A DNA stretch of 64,000 nucleotides from Plantago ovata (taxonomy: Eukaryota > Streptophyta > Magnoliopsida > Lamiales > Plantaginaceae): assembly GCA_028274465.1 (NCBI GenBank), contig CM051456.1, forward strand, positions 84,616,753-84,680,752, read 5' to 3'. Below the pieces are notes generated by a model, which saw only the letters and a list, made by a program, of their open reading frames with translations, did no database searches and was not told where the DNA came from. Positions within the stretch are counted from its first letter, which is position 1. Every line of letters starts with the position of its first letter. Made by a program: the position numbers and the translations under genes. Of this stretch, positions 35,654-46,420 are shown in pieces.

Positions 35654-36959
35654 ACTAATCATCGGGATGGAAATCCCCATAAAAGTCTCTCCACATGTCA
35701 GACATGAGCTCATTGGACTGACGTAGAGCCTCCTGCTGCTGCTAGATGAGCTGTTGCTGCTCCCACCTTTGCTGCCTATCCTCTCGGCGATGCTCCTCGA
35801 ATGTCTCCCAATCGCGGTTGTGCTGGGCAATGTGCCTGTCAAGGTCCTGTCGCATGGCCGCGTTGTTGGCGTCAATTCTGTTGAAACGTCCGTCGAGGTA
35901 GGTACGGAATTCAGAGAAGTTAAATCCTCTAGACCCCTGTGGTGCTCGAGGCGGTCCATGCGGTGCTCTATGGACAAACGGGATATCTGGGATAGGGGCT
36001 TGGCCAACATCTGCCTCCATAGCATCCTCATGATCGGAATCACTCGGCTGGAAGGGTGCTCCTACATCAGCAGCGGCAGCCGTGGGGTTCTTCAACTGAT
36101 ACCTATTCAGCTGCACCTCAATGGTTCAGGGTGAAAGGGCAGCGACCTCGCAATCCCCCTCCTCAATGTCATCGACCCCATGATATTTGCAGTAGGCTGT
36201 GATGAAGCTTGGGAAGATGAAGGGATTCCTCTTCTTTTCCCAGTGGCGCTCGTACTCCTCATACATGATGTGCCCTATGTCGATCCTATGTCTGTCTATC
36301 AGGCAGTAGCGGAGCTCGGCGTAGTAGGGCTGAATCCACGAGTCATTCTTTCTAGGGATCAAGTTGAAGATGCAGAATTTCATCATCACCTTAGCTTCAA
36401 TGCTAAGGTCGTTCTGACTGATCCGCGTAGGTTCTCCTCCGATTTCTGGATATCGGTACTCCCTGTTGCAGATCACGTCTGTGATATGTCTTCCTATCCC
36501 CCTACAGGCCCTCGAATACAGGTAGGCATGGTCGCTCCCTTTGAATTCCTGATGCCCAAAATGGATGAATGAAGAAATGTGCTCTGGTGTCCACGGTATT
36601 ATCAGGCCTCGGACTAGTACCCCATTCTTCTCCTCGAGATCTGTGTATCCAGTAGAGAACTTTTGGAGGAGGCTCTCGTCGTACCCCTTGAACCTGTTGG
36701 AACTGTACCATACCCAATTCCTCCTTGACACCAATCGTGATAGCGTCCTATACCCTGCTGTATCAACTGCTGACTGTGGAACATCAATCCTCCTGTCTGG
36801 GATGATCGATCTCCCTCCGTCGGCCAGCTCCGCTTCTAGCCTTTGACGCACCTCTACCGCAGCTGTAGACAACTCGTACATATGGTGAGATGATTGGGAG
36901 CTTGATGCTACTCCCTTCCCTTTTTTGCTCGAGCCGGCTCTCCTCGATCTCGGTGCCAT
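35654..36959 (-). pseudogene. Athila-3 second ORF, plant-transposon-protein-like
   Basis: The ATG at 36957-36959 lies 5 nt after the AG end of the intron-like leader. The N-terminus is basic (MAPRSRRAGSSKKGKG), followed by a globular domain with NWVWYSSNRF, VRGLIIPWTPEHISSFIHF and MKFCIFNLIPRKNDSWIQP. This resembles the 'putative plant transposon protein' domain found in many plant Gypsy elements (recognised by pattern, not searched). The C-terminal part is rich in Gln/Arg with a coiled-coil-like FRTYLDGRFNRIDANNAAM. Its role is unknown. A small number of breaks are present. Confidence 0.65.
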
Positions 36960-36964
36960 GATTC

Positions 36965-38765
36965 CTACAAACAACAATTAGTATCTTGTACGATGCAAAA
37001 CAGACCTATGCATATGTAAATATACGAGCGAACAAACGAGCAATATCTTCAAAAATCCAACTCCTCAAAAACCCAAAGTCTAGTCTAGCTATTTCATTAC
37101 GCAACATATCAATGTAACTACTACAATAACATATCACATTATGCTCTTGCTAAACAACAAATGTCTTGAATCACAAGTGATGAATGTGTATTTTACACTT
37201 TCATTCGAGTCTTTTTCACCTATTTTAGCTATCCTCTATGTTAATTTAGCTATATTTTAGTACATTTTATTAGAATAGTGTCACGTTTCCCTTTAGATTT
37301 TATTTTACAGGTTTTGGTTGAAATTTGAAGATTTCCGGGCAATTATATTGAAGTTGACAAGGAATTGGTGTTCCAGAAGCCTATTTGGAGTATCTGAAGG
37401 TTTCCGGATAGGATTTGAAGTCTAGGGGCCGAATCTGGAGGTTAGAAGGCTACTAGAAGTCAAAAACCGAGTCCGAAAAGGGGAAGAAATCCAAAAACGC
37501 GTCGAAAACGCGGAATTCCGCGAGAAATACCCGGGGGCGAACCGCCCCGTGGTTTTTCGGGGCCTATATATAGTGCTCAGTTTTTCTCCGAAAATCATAT
37601 CTTTCCAGACCTACTTTCTCACCTCTCTCTATAGTTTTAGGTAGGAACTTCCCGGGGCCTGTCCTGGGAGTTCTGTAGCTTAGGGGATACTTTTTCATAG
37701 AAGTTTGGAGCTCGTAGGACCGCAATCATCCGGAGACTGACAACCTTCGGTAACTTTGTATCTTACAGTTTTATTCTACTTATTTTATTATATTCTTTCA
37801 ACATGTTTTCTTCTATGATTTCTGTTGATTGCATGCCTATTATGAGTAGCTAAACTTATCGTTGGTGGTAGTATGTGAATTCTTAGCGAAGGGAAGATAA
37901 TCATGCTAATGGCTATATCGCGCATTATACTCCGTGTCATTGCTTTATTTCGTTGATCAGTTGTAACCAAAATTCTCGTATGTTGTATTGATTATTATGC
38001 ACAATTGGACACTTGTCGACCATCAGACCAATTATCTTCGTAGTGTTGAATAATTACGGAACACATTAGGACAATCGTGATTGACTTGTCAGACCAATTA
38101 TCTTCGTAGTGCTTAATACTTGCAACAGGACACTAGATTGATTCAAAGATCTCTATGCAAGACCGAAGAATTTATGCATGATTATCAATCCGTTATGTTA
38201 AGAAGGACCATACTATCACCAATCTCCATTATCTGCTAGAAACCCCCTTTCGCTATCTGTCTGCTGTTTTATATTCTCTTGTTAAATAGATAAAGCAAGT
38301 TATAGTCCTGAGAGAACGACACTCGAGTCATTCTACTGCTACACTACGGTTTTCGTTGTAGTTGTGGATTGCCTTTGGCTTAATAACAAATTTATTTGAT
38401 TCGTTCGCGTTGGAGCACGACATCCGCGCGTTCATCAACAAGGTCCAATCCATACCATAATAATCAAAAATCTAACATAAATCCTCAACTCCATCAATCA
38501 TGCATTCTACCAATACATCCATCATTATCATATCAACAAACACATGTTTAAGCATGGAATGATAGTAAGAGATACATTTCCTAACAAGATATATCATCTA
38601 ATAGCAAAATCTCAAATCAACAAACCAAGCCTAATTGAACATGCAATTGATAATGAATAACGAATCTAATCACATAAAACATCAACCCATACACCATACA
38701 AGCTTAATTGAAGCATAAATCAAAAAAATCCAAAATTTGAAAAATTAGGGTTCATGTGATAATAC
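36965..38765 (-). other. Athila-3 intron-like leader, interrupted by a solo LTR
   Basis: Minus-strand GAG/GTATT at 38765 and TTTGTAG/GAA at 36965 give GT..AG ends matching 16744-17285 and 54059-54596. Without the solo LTR and its duplication the segment is about 540 bp, the same size as in the others. It is AT-rich with no coding potential. Confidence 0.6.
37178..38437 (+). mobile_element. Solo Athila LTR inside Athila-3
   Basis: A complete LTR of 1260 bp (TGATGAATG...GTTCATCA) is flanked by ACAAG at 37173-37177 and 38438-38442. It has no internal region, so it is the product of LTR-LTR recombination. The palindrome cluster is short (37540-37558) and the TATA box lies near 37566. It lies in the opposite strand orientation to its host element. 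Confidence 0.94.
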
Positions 38766-39462
38766 CTCAAATCCGGAGTTTGAATGAACTAGGAAGAGAT
38801 TTGTTCGGATGAAAAGAAAGAGCACGTAAGGGGCTTCGATTGAAGCTAAAGAACACACAAATTGATGGAAAGATGAAGAAGTTATGAAGGTTTGAAGGTT
38901 TTGTGAAAATGGAGGATTTTTTTGAGTTTAAGGGAAGAAGAAGAAGTGAAATGAGGAAAAATGGGGGAGAACCCCGTTTTTTCATCTCTGCAGACCGTGG
39001 GGCAATTCGCCCCACGCCTGGGGTGAATCGCCCCGTGCGGGGAGAACCACCCCGCGTGCGGGGCTAATCGCCCCGCACGTCCGGAGAGCGCGCGCCTGGG
39101 GCGAATCGCCCCGTGCGGGGAGAACCGCCCCGCGTGTGGGGCGAATCGCCCCGCACGTCGGGCGATTTTCCCCTCATGGGGGCGATTCTCCCCCCACCTC
39201 CTGAGGTGGGGAGACGACCCTTTCGAAATAAAATGCGGTTTTTAGTCCCCGAAAACCATTTTTCTCAAAAAATCACTCGAAAAATCGCACTCGAACATAA
39301 CATAAGCACATACGACACAGAGATGAACAAATTCACATATGAAAAGCAAATTGTTCAAGTATGAATGCATGCAATAAAGCAGTAAAGAAAGCGATAAAAA
39401 CCCCGGGTTGCTTCCCGGATAGCGCCATTGTTTAAAGTCTCTGGCTCGACTCCTGTCTTTGC
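38766..39462 (-). other. Athila-3 leader with large palindrome cluster
   Basis: The region between gag-protease and the intron-like segment is non-coding. It contains the largest cluster of GGGGCGAATCGCCCC-type palindromes in the window (38996-39195) and the CCGGG/CCCGG hairpin (39403-39418). Confidence 0.75.
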
Positions 39463-41370
39463 CTAGCTTTTCTTCTTGAGGGTACTAGACTTCCCCTTCA
39501 CTGATCTCCTTCCCATGCCTCGAACCTGTGAATAAGAATGAACATAGACATTAAGACCACTGTAGTCAATAGTGTTAAAAGTATCGGGTGGATCAGGTGG
39601 ATCAGATATGGCTTGCAACACATGTTGCTTGCCATCTACTTCAATAGTGCAAGTTCTTTGGTAGATGTCCATCACGGAGCGTAGCTTAGTTAAGAACGTT
39701 CGCCCCAAGAGAATGACATCCTCTGTCCCAGGTGTAGACGCCGGCATAACTACAAAATCGGTGTATACAGAAGCTTCACCAATCTTGACCAATACATTCT
39801 TCACAACGCCTTCGGGTTTCACAAGGGATCCGTCCGCCAGTTGCACAATAGCCTTATGCATAAATAGTTCCCCAAGGTTACTCTTCTCGAAAACATTCAA
39901 AGGGAGCACATTAGAGTAGGATCCTGTGTCTAGAGTGGCACGGACATCTTCAAGTTCCCCAATCCCGATCTTAACATCGAAACTTTGAGGGAGTGACTCG
40001 GGATCCTCTTGCTCCTCTTCACTTTTGTCAGTACCAAGGTCCTTCTCTTCTTCCTCGACCTGTGGGGGCATTTCTCTCTTGCAACTCTCGCACTTAGCAA
40101 CCTTCTTGATGGTGATTTCGACAGGTAGATCACCCACCAAGGTAATGGACATCGACTTCTCAGTGTTGCTAGGCAGCTTGCCTTGCTCTCTACTTGCTCC
40201 TTGGTCGATCAACTCTTGCATCTTTTGATGGGCAAGCCTAGTGCTCTCTTCCAACCTATCAAGCCTTGCCCTAGTCTTCTCAAAATCTTCTTCATAACGT
40301 TTGAGAAAACTTTGTGTGTGATCGACCATCTTTTGCAAGTTCTCCATTAGTTGAGTCGACTTCAACTTCGGTGGCTCTTTCGGAGTGGGGTTTTCGCAGT
40401 GATCATTACCATAGTTTAGCCTACTACGGTCTTGGTTAGGGCCATAAGTTTGGTTAGCCGGTGCATATCCTTGATTGTTTCGGAATCCCCTTCTCCAAAA
40501 TCCACCTCGAGGGTTCCTACCATCTTGTCCGTAGCTAACTTCTTGAGTACCAAACTTCGTAGCAAAGGCTTCCTCTTCACCTCCTCGAGCCCAGTTGCCA
40601 TCATCATACGCAAGCTCTGATCTACACATATGAGCCCCATGCCCATAGTTCTTGCATATTCGGTATACTTCGTTCGAAACAGTTGTTCCGGTGGCGCTCT
40701 TGAGGACTTGCTTCAATTCGTTGGTAAAGCACTTGAATTGATCCCCATTCCCCCTATACATAGGGGCTTCTTGAGTCGGTGGAGCTTCAGGTCCACGTCT
40801 CCTAACCATTGCTCTTGGGTCCTTGAACTGCGAACCCTTAGCAAACCTTTCGAAAACTGCCCAGACGGCTTCTGCGGTTTCCTCCCAAGTGTCCAGCGAG
40901 CCTGCTGGTAGAGAACTCAACCATGACTTGGCTTTGTCGCCAAGTCCCATAGCAAAAACCTTCATCCTCAACTCATCCGTTGTTATTTCAGCCCCGAGTC
41001 GTGGGAGTTGGTTGATGAAATCATCGATATCGTGCAAGTACCCCATCACATCTTCCCTTGATAAGCCATAGAACCTCGGAAGTTGTTGGAACGCGTGGTT
41101 CTTGATTTCCAGATCTCGAGTTGCAGACGAAAGAACAATCGCCGGTTCCCTCATACGATCCTTGGTGGGTTGAACCCATGCTTTCAGTGGTCTAGCTTCT
41201 GCCATTCCGTCGATTTCCTTGAAAAGGCTGTGTAGAGATTCAGAGAGATCGGTATCCTCCATTTCCTCTAGTGCACGCCTTTGAAGTAGTCGCCTTCTTT
41301 GGTGGTAGACTCTGTTGATCTCAGCAATTGAATCAGCAAGTGGTGTTCCTTTAGATCGTGTATGCGGCAT
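39463..41370 (-). CDS. Athila-3 gag-protease, one open frame
   Basis: This is a 635-residue frame starting MPHTRSKGTPLAD at 41370, 8 bp after a GATAGTGT block shared with Athila-2/-4. The gag part has FYGLSREDVMGYLHDIDDF; the zinc knuckle region RICKNYGHGAHMC lies near 40620-40660. A coiled-coil linker (QSFLKRYEEDFEKTRARLDRLEEST) is followed by protease LDTGSYSNVLPLNVFEKS (about 39920), VILLGRTFLTKLRSVMD and a basic tail. No pol follows. It is shorter in gag than its relatives; whether a product is made is unknown. Confidence 0.8.
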   Translation of the reverse strand: MPHTRSKGTPLADSIAEINRVYHQRRRLLQRRALEEMEDTDLSESLHSLFKEIDGMAEARPLKAWVQPTKDRMREPAIVLSSATRDLEIKNHAFQQLPRFYGLSREDVMGYLHDIDDFINQLPRLGAEITTDELRMKVFAMGLGDKAKSWLSSLPAGSLDTWEETAEAVWAVFERFAKGSQFKDPRAMVRRRGPEAPPTQEAPMYRGNGDQFKCFTNELKQVLKSATGTTVSNEVYRICKNYGHGAHMCRSELAYDDGNWARGGEEEAFATKFGTQEVSYGQDGRNPRGGFWRRGFRNNQGYAPANQTYGPNQDRSRLNYGNDHCENPTPKEPPKLKSTQLMENLQKMVDHTQSFLKRYEEDFEKTRARLDRLEESTRLAHQKMQELIDQGASREQGKLPSNTEKSMSITLVGDLPVEITIKKVAKCESCKREMPPQVEEEEKDLGTDKSEEEQEDPESLPQSFDVKIGIGELEDVRATLDTGSYSNVLPLNVFEKSNLGELFMHKAIVQLADGSLVKPEGVVKNVLVKIGEASVYTDFVVMPASTPGTEDVILLGRTFLTKLRSVMDIYQRTCTIEVDGKQHVLQAISDPPDPPDTFNTIDYSGLNVYVHSYSQVRGMGRRSVKGKSSTLKKKS

Positions 41371-41515
41371 ACACTATCTGTAACAGACTAGGAAAGCAGT
41401 ATCAGAGAGAGATTAAAAAGGAAAACTAAAACTACTAGAATTAGGAGTTGAATGCTGAAAATATAAACAAATTAAACAGAAAAAAGGAGTATAGTCCCCG
41501 GCAACGGCGCCAATT

Positions 41516-42790
41516 TGATGAACGCGCTGGTGTCGTTCCAACGCGAACGAATCAAATAAATTTGTTATTTCGCCAAAGGCAATCCACAACTACAACGAAA
41601 ACCGTAGTGTAGCAGTAGAATGACTCGAGTGTCTTTCTCTCAGGACTATAACTAGCTTTATCTATTTAACTAGAGAATATAAAACAGCAGACGTAAAAGC
41701 AAAGGTTTTTCTAACAGATAATGGAGATTGGTGATAGTATGATCCTTCAAAGCATAACGGGTCGATAATCATGCATAAATTCCTCGGTCTTACATGGAGA
41801 TCTTTGATCAATCTAATGTCCTGTTGCAATTATTAAGCACTACGAAGATAATGATACTGACAAGTCAATCTCTACTGTCCTATTCTGTTCCGTAATTATT
41901 CAACACTACGAAGATAAACATGCGCATAGGTCGACGAGGGTCCAATTGTGCATAATAATTAATACAACATACGAGAATTTAGGCTGAGCCTGATCAACGA
42001 AATAAAGCAATAACACGGAGTATAATGCGCGATATAGCCATTAGAATGATTATCTTCCCTTCGCTAAGAATTCACATACTACCACCAACGATAAGTTTAG
42101 CTACTCATAATAGGCATGCAATCAACAGAAATCATAAAAGAGAACATGTTGAAAGATATATAAAAATAAGTAGAATAAACTGTAAGATACAATGTTACCG
42201 AAGGTTGTCAATCTCCGAAGAATTGCGATCCTACAAGCTCCAAACTTCTATGAAAAAGTGTCTCCTAAGCTACGGACCCCCAGAACAGGCTCTGGGGAGT
42301 TCCTACCTAAAACTACAGAGAAAGGTGAGAGAGAAGGTCTGGAAAAGTATGAATTTCGGAGAAAAACTGAGCAACTATATATAGGCCTCGAAATAGTGTG
42401 GGACGGTTCGCCCCACACACCGGGTGGTTCGTCCGGGAGAAAATTTCGCGAATTCCGCGTTTTCGACACGTTTTTGGATTGCTTCCCCTTTTCGGACTCG
42501 GTTTCTGGCTTCTAGTGGCCTTCTAACCTCCAGATTCGACCCCTAGACTTCAATTCCTATCCGGAAATCTTCAGATACTCCAAATAGGCTTCTGGAACAC
42601 CAATTCCTTGTCAACTTCAATATAATTGCCCGGAAATCCTCGTTTTTCAACCAAAACCTGTAAAATAAAATCTAAAGGGAAACGTGACACTATTCTAATA
42701 AAATGTACTAAAATATAGCTAAATTAACATAGAGGATAGCTAAAATAGGTGAAAAAGACTCAAATGAAAGTGTAAAATACACATTCATCA
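41516..42790 (-). repeat. Athila-3 5' LTR
   Basis: The minus-strand LTR ends next to the tRNA-Asp-type primer site (minus strand TGGCGCCGTTGCCGGGG, at about 41496-41512). The palindrome cluster lies at 42398-42440. ATTTT at 42791-42795 is the target duplication. Confidence 0.94.
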
Positions 42791-42795
42791 ATTTT

Positions 42796-43086
42796 GAGGA
42801 AATCTTCTGCTGGAAGAGCTTAAGTCCCTTGTAAAAGCTTTGTTTAGTTTTGTTTGCTGATTTGTGTAGTTATCTCTGAACTTTCTTGTAAACTTAATGA
42901 AAGATAACTATCAGCAATAAAGCTTTTGACTCTTATTGGTTTTTGATTATGCAATCTACTTATGCTTACTGTTTTTTTATTCAAGTATGCTTGCATTAAT
43001 CAACTGATTTATTCAACATCGAAAACCTCTAAAAGGGTAACAATTAATTTAGCCATGGATTGCTAACATCAAAAAGGGGGGAAATT
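42796..43086 (+). mobile_element. Sire 3' end before the LTR, with PPT
   Basis: This is the short end of the env-like gene and an AT-rich non-coding stretch. The polypurine tract AAAAAGGGGGGAAA (43071-43084) stands 2 bases before the LTR start TGTTAGGAAACTTG at 43087. Confidence 0.85.
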
Positions 43087-44314
43087 TGTTAGGAAACTTG
43101 TAATTTTGATGAGCAATTAACCATGCTAAATTAAGGAAAGTCCAGTAACTAATACTCTTAAGGTCCATAGGAATTTAGAATTTTAAAGGACATTGTAAAA
43201 GAGGAACGTTTGCTGAAGACTTGGAGTAGGTGCTAGATAGGTGTTTTAACCGCTTATGATGTATCTTGTTTTCTGAAAAGAAAAACAACCTATTGAAGCA
43301 TTTGCTGATGATGTACTTTGTTTACACAAACAAACTATTGAAGCATTAGAACCGTTCAGAAACTTGAAGAATTCGAAGACTGAAGACTTAAGAAGATTTC
43401 TGAAGATGGTATCTACAAAGGCACATATTGCTCAGAAAGTGGAAACTTCAGCAACAGCTTGCATAAGTGAAAATCTAAACGACAGAGTAGGTTGTGCTTG
43501 CTGAAACTGAGACTGACCACTTGCTGAAAAACATATGTGACCTCCTTGCTGAAAGTACTTGCATTTGCGCTCCAACGTTCATATTTGAATTTCATTCTAA
43601 TGAACATTAAATGCAAAGTAAGCACGCGAAGAACATGAAGACTAGAAGACAAATAAAGGACGCTGCTGAAAGTACAAAAGCAAAACAGTGACATCTTAAG
43701 GAACAAAGCCCTAGAATTCGAAATTCAAACGGCTCCCTTGATTCACTATAAATAGAGGTCATCCGGCAAAGAGTTGAAGTGTGTCAACAGCGTGATCAAA
43801 CTCTCACTTGTGCTTAAACTCACATACCCTTCAATACTCTTTACTGCCATTGATCCGTTCCAAGACTTGAAGCTTGAAAAAGCTACTTGTGAAGAAGTAG
43901 AACATACACGGCTAAGAAATTAGTTAAGTGTTCTTTGTTTTGACCAAGAACAAGTCTTGACACCAGAAACAATCAAACTTGTTTACTGCAAAGTATTCAA
44001 AGTTTTGTTTCTTAGATTACTTGTTGTAGCTGAATAAGTTATAATCAAGTTATCTCATCCCAGACCTCTCTAACTAAAAATACACTCTTTCATGCGTGAA
44101 ATCCAGGGGGAACTTAATCGAGCATAGTGTTGCTGATTATAAGTCCCATGTTTGGTGGAGAACAAGGTTTCGTTCTCTAGTTAGGTTGGAAACGAAGCAA
44201 GTGTGCTTTGGTCTCTGTTGAATCGCTCTAGATAGGTGTTGTAATGAACCTCAAACTTATCTTAGTGGATTCAGTCCTAGAAAGGACAAAGTAGATTAGT
44301 TGAGAGATTACGCT
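43087..44314 (+). repeat. Sire 3' LTR, first part
   Basis: It starts TGTTAGGAAACTTG and contains many TTGCTGAA motifs. A TATA box (CTATAAATAG, 43746-43755) precedes the presumed transcript start. Copia-P interrupts it at 44314/44315 with target duplication TACGC (44310-44314 and 61662-61666). The LTR continues at 61667. Confidence 0.9.
43746..43755 (+). promoter_or_regulatory. TATA box of the Sire LTR
   Basis: CTATAAATAG is followed at about 30 bp by a purine-rich stretch and the U5-like part of the LTR. It is the likely core promoter. Confidence 0.6.
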
Positions 44315-45206
44315 GGTAGTGTATATGTCCTAGAGACAGTCCTTATTAAGGGCATTGAGCCCTTATAGAGGGCATATATGTACTATTACACAGGTCAACG
44401 TAATATAATATATGTTTGTTGCTTTTACTATTGAGTATCGCTTTCATATTTATATTACACCAGACATGCAATATTTCATATCTCTATTACTGTCTGTATT
44501 GATATTAAACATGTCCCCTCTGATAGATGACCGATCACACAGATAGTGGGAGCTATGTGAGTTATCATCTATTCCAAACTCTCCCTAGTCGAGGTTTATC
44601 TCGGATGTAGGGGTCTGAATGAACCAGATGTGACTAGTATGCGTGGAGGTTATACTTGTTGGAGCAAGTGTGAGCCGATCCCACGGCCACGGAACGGATT
44701 GTTGGACAATTGAGAAAACGTTCCCATAACTGTGCATAATTATTCGAAGAAGGATTATCGAACAATGGAAGTACCCACCGGACACTCCCATCGATGTATA
44801 CTCTACACCGAAGTGTCTATGGGAACCGCTAAGTTGTCAAAGTGATGTCAGTCGTCCTTTGGACTTACAGGACTTTATCATCACATTTGTTGCCCCATAT
44901 CCTTGGTGGACCCGTCGATGTCAGCTCTGAATAAGCAGTTGATCTAAGACACGATCCAGGATTATGGCTACATACAAATGGGGATGATAAGTGATTCTGT
45001 GAAGGATTCATCTCTCAAGTGTAGCATAGGAGAGTACTGCTCATAGTTTGCATAGTTGTGTTGGTAAAGTCACTGGCCAGTGCATTGATATATTATGATG
45101 GTCATAAGTATATCTTAGTAACCAAGCAACTCCCTGAGACGCCCGTGGATGTATTATTGGGATAGACACTTCATCGATCCTAGATGCATTCGAGTCAGTC
45201 AGATGA

Positions 45207-45300
45207 AAGGGTTTGCTTTGAGAAACCTCTCAAACGAAAGGGTTTACTTTGAGAAACCTCTCGAACGAAAGGGTTTGCTTTGAGAAACCTCTCAAACGTC
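45207..45300 (+). repeat. 31-bp triplication in Copia-P 5' LTR
   Basis: The unit around GGGTTTGCTTTGAGAAACC (31 bp) is present three times here but once in the 3' LTR and in Copia-M, where a GCGTTGAGCGCAAC-bearing segment stands instead. Confidence 0.85.
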
Positions 45301-45950
45301 CTCATGTATTAATATTGCAAATGGAATCGTCTAGGAATTCCATGTTGCCTAGTCTAGGACTTGCTTAATACGATGAGGCCCTATGGGTCACACTATGTGG
45401 TGATTCAGCTTATCAGAATATCCTTGAAGATGGAATCGCAATTAAATTTGGAATTAATTGTGATTGATGGATTATAATTGATTTGGAATTAATTATAATA
45501 TTTGGTGGCTCAATTAATGATTTGGAATTATTAATTGAATTGGCTAATTAATTGTATTTTATGTAAATACAATTAAAGATTATATTTTGGAAATATAATA
45601 GAGGTTTGATTTGAAAGGATATGTTAATTTAGAATTAACATATGCACTTTGGCAAAATCTACTTGGAGTTTGAATTGCCTTAGAACTATAAGTGGGTCCC
45701 AAAATTTGGACCCACCTATCTCCCGTAGGACAGGCGCGCGCGCGCTCTTAGGCTGGATAGGGAAGGAGTTCGACTCGAGTTCGACTCCTTCCTCTATTAG
45801 AAGTCCAAGGATAAGTTAGATTTTCCTTATTGAGTTTTAATTTGATTGGGAATGAATCTAGACTTGATATTGGTTTCCTAGTGCGATAAGAATTAGATTC
45901 TTATTCCTTTACGAAGTCTAATTTCTTATGCTTTAGGATTTTATTGACTA

Positions 45951-45960
45951 CTATATATAG
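45951..45960 (+). promoter_or_regulatory. TATA box of the Copia LTR
   Basis: CTATATATAG within a TACTATATATAGTA palindrome. It is conserved in the 3' LTR (about 61193) and in Copia-M (about 1360, minus strand). Confidence 0.6.
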
Positions 45961-46171
45961 TAGACTATTAGAGAGTTTTTTGACATAGACATTCACACAA
46001 TTGAATACCCAGTTTTCTTAGAGAAAATAAAAACTCTCCCCTCCTCTACATTGCCACGCGCGCGCCACCTTGCCGGAGGAATCGCCGCCCCGTCTTCTTG
46101 GTCACACAAAGAATATCCTAGCATTCTTCCGATAAGCTGTTCATCCGTGGATACCAAGGTTGAGGTTCTAG

Positions 46172-46306
46172 GAACTGGAAACTAACTCTTATTGTCTTGC
46201 AGATAATCAGAGTATTACAGATATCTTTGACTTCGACGAAGGAGAAGATACACCGGATTATTACGAAGACTTGGAAGCTGCTTTGGAAGTAAGGTTAGTC
46301 TTCTAA
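46172..46306 (+). other. Conserved acidic mini-ORF in the Copia LTR (copy 2)
   Basis: A 44-codon frame reads ELETNSYCLADNQSITDIF, then DFDEGEDTPDYYEDLEAALE. It is the same frame as at 61414-61548 and, on the minus strand, 1024-1155. A TTGTCTTGCAG 3'-splice-like site lies inside it. Confidence 0.45.
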
Positions 46307-46420
46307 TTGACGTGTTTACATATATACGACATATACATAATCAATTAACCTGTATGTTAAGAATTTTTTTTGAAATTCCGCTGCGTACCCTAGGGGTAAC
46401 TCTGACCGTATTTTCTTACA

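Larger units (their letters stand above)
32788..42790 (-). mobile_element. Athila-3: non-autonomous Athila-type element in the Sire env-like gene
   Basis: A minus-strand element with LTRs at 41516-42790 (5') and 32788-34100 (3') and target duplication ATTTT (32783-32787, 42791-42795). It is about 8.7 kb without the solo LTR inside it. Gag-protease, intron-like leader, second ORF and shared 3' region are present. No pol is found. Gag-protease reads as one open frame but is shorter than in its relatives. The second ORF region has a small number of breaks. Confidence 0.92.
44315..46420 (+). repeat. Copia-P 5' LTR
   Basis: TGGTAGTG...TCTTACA. It carries an AAGGGC/GCCCTT hairpin near the start, three tandem copies of a 31-bp unit at 45207-45300, AT-rich ATTTGGAATTAATT blocks, the near-palindrome GTGGGTCCC..GGACCCAC (45689-45713), a TATA box (45951-45960) and the acidic mini-ORF (46172-46306). 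Confidence 0.95.

Noticed and set aside
38996-39195. Regularly spaced palindromes considered as a CRISPR-like array
   Set aside because: Spacers are short and not unique, units overlap, and the setting is a plant LTR retrotransposon.
46172-46306. Acidic mini-ORF as an exon of a host gene
   Set aside because: It occurs in every LTR copy of the Copia family here, so it belongs to the element; a host origin in the past cannot be judged.
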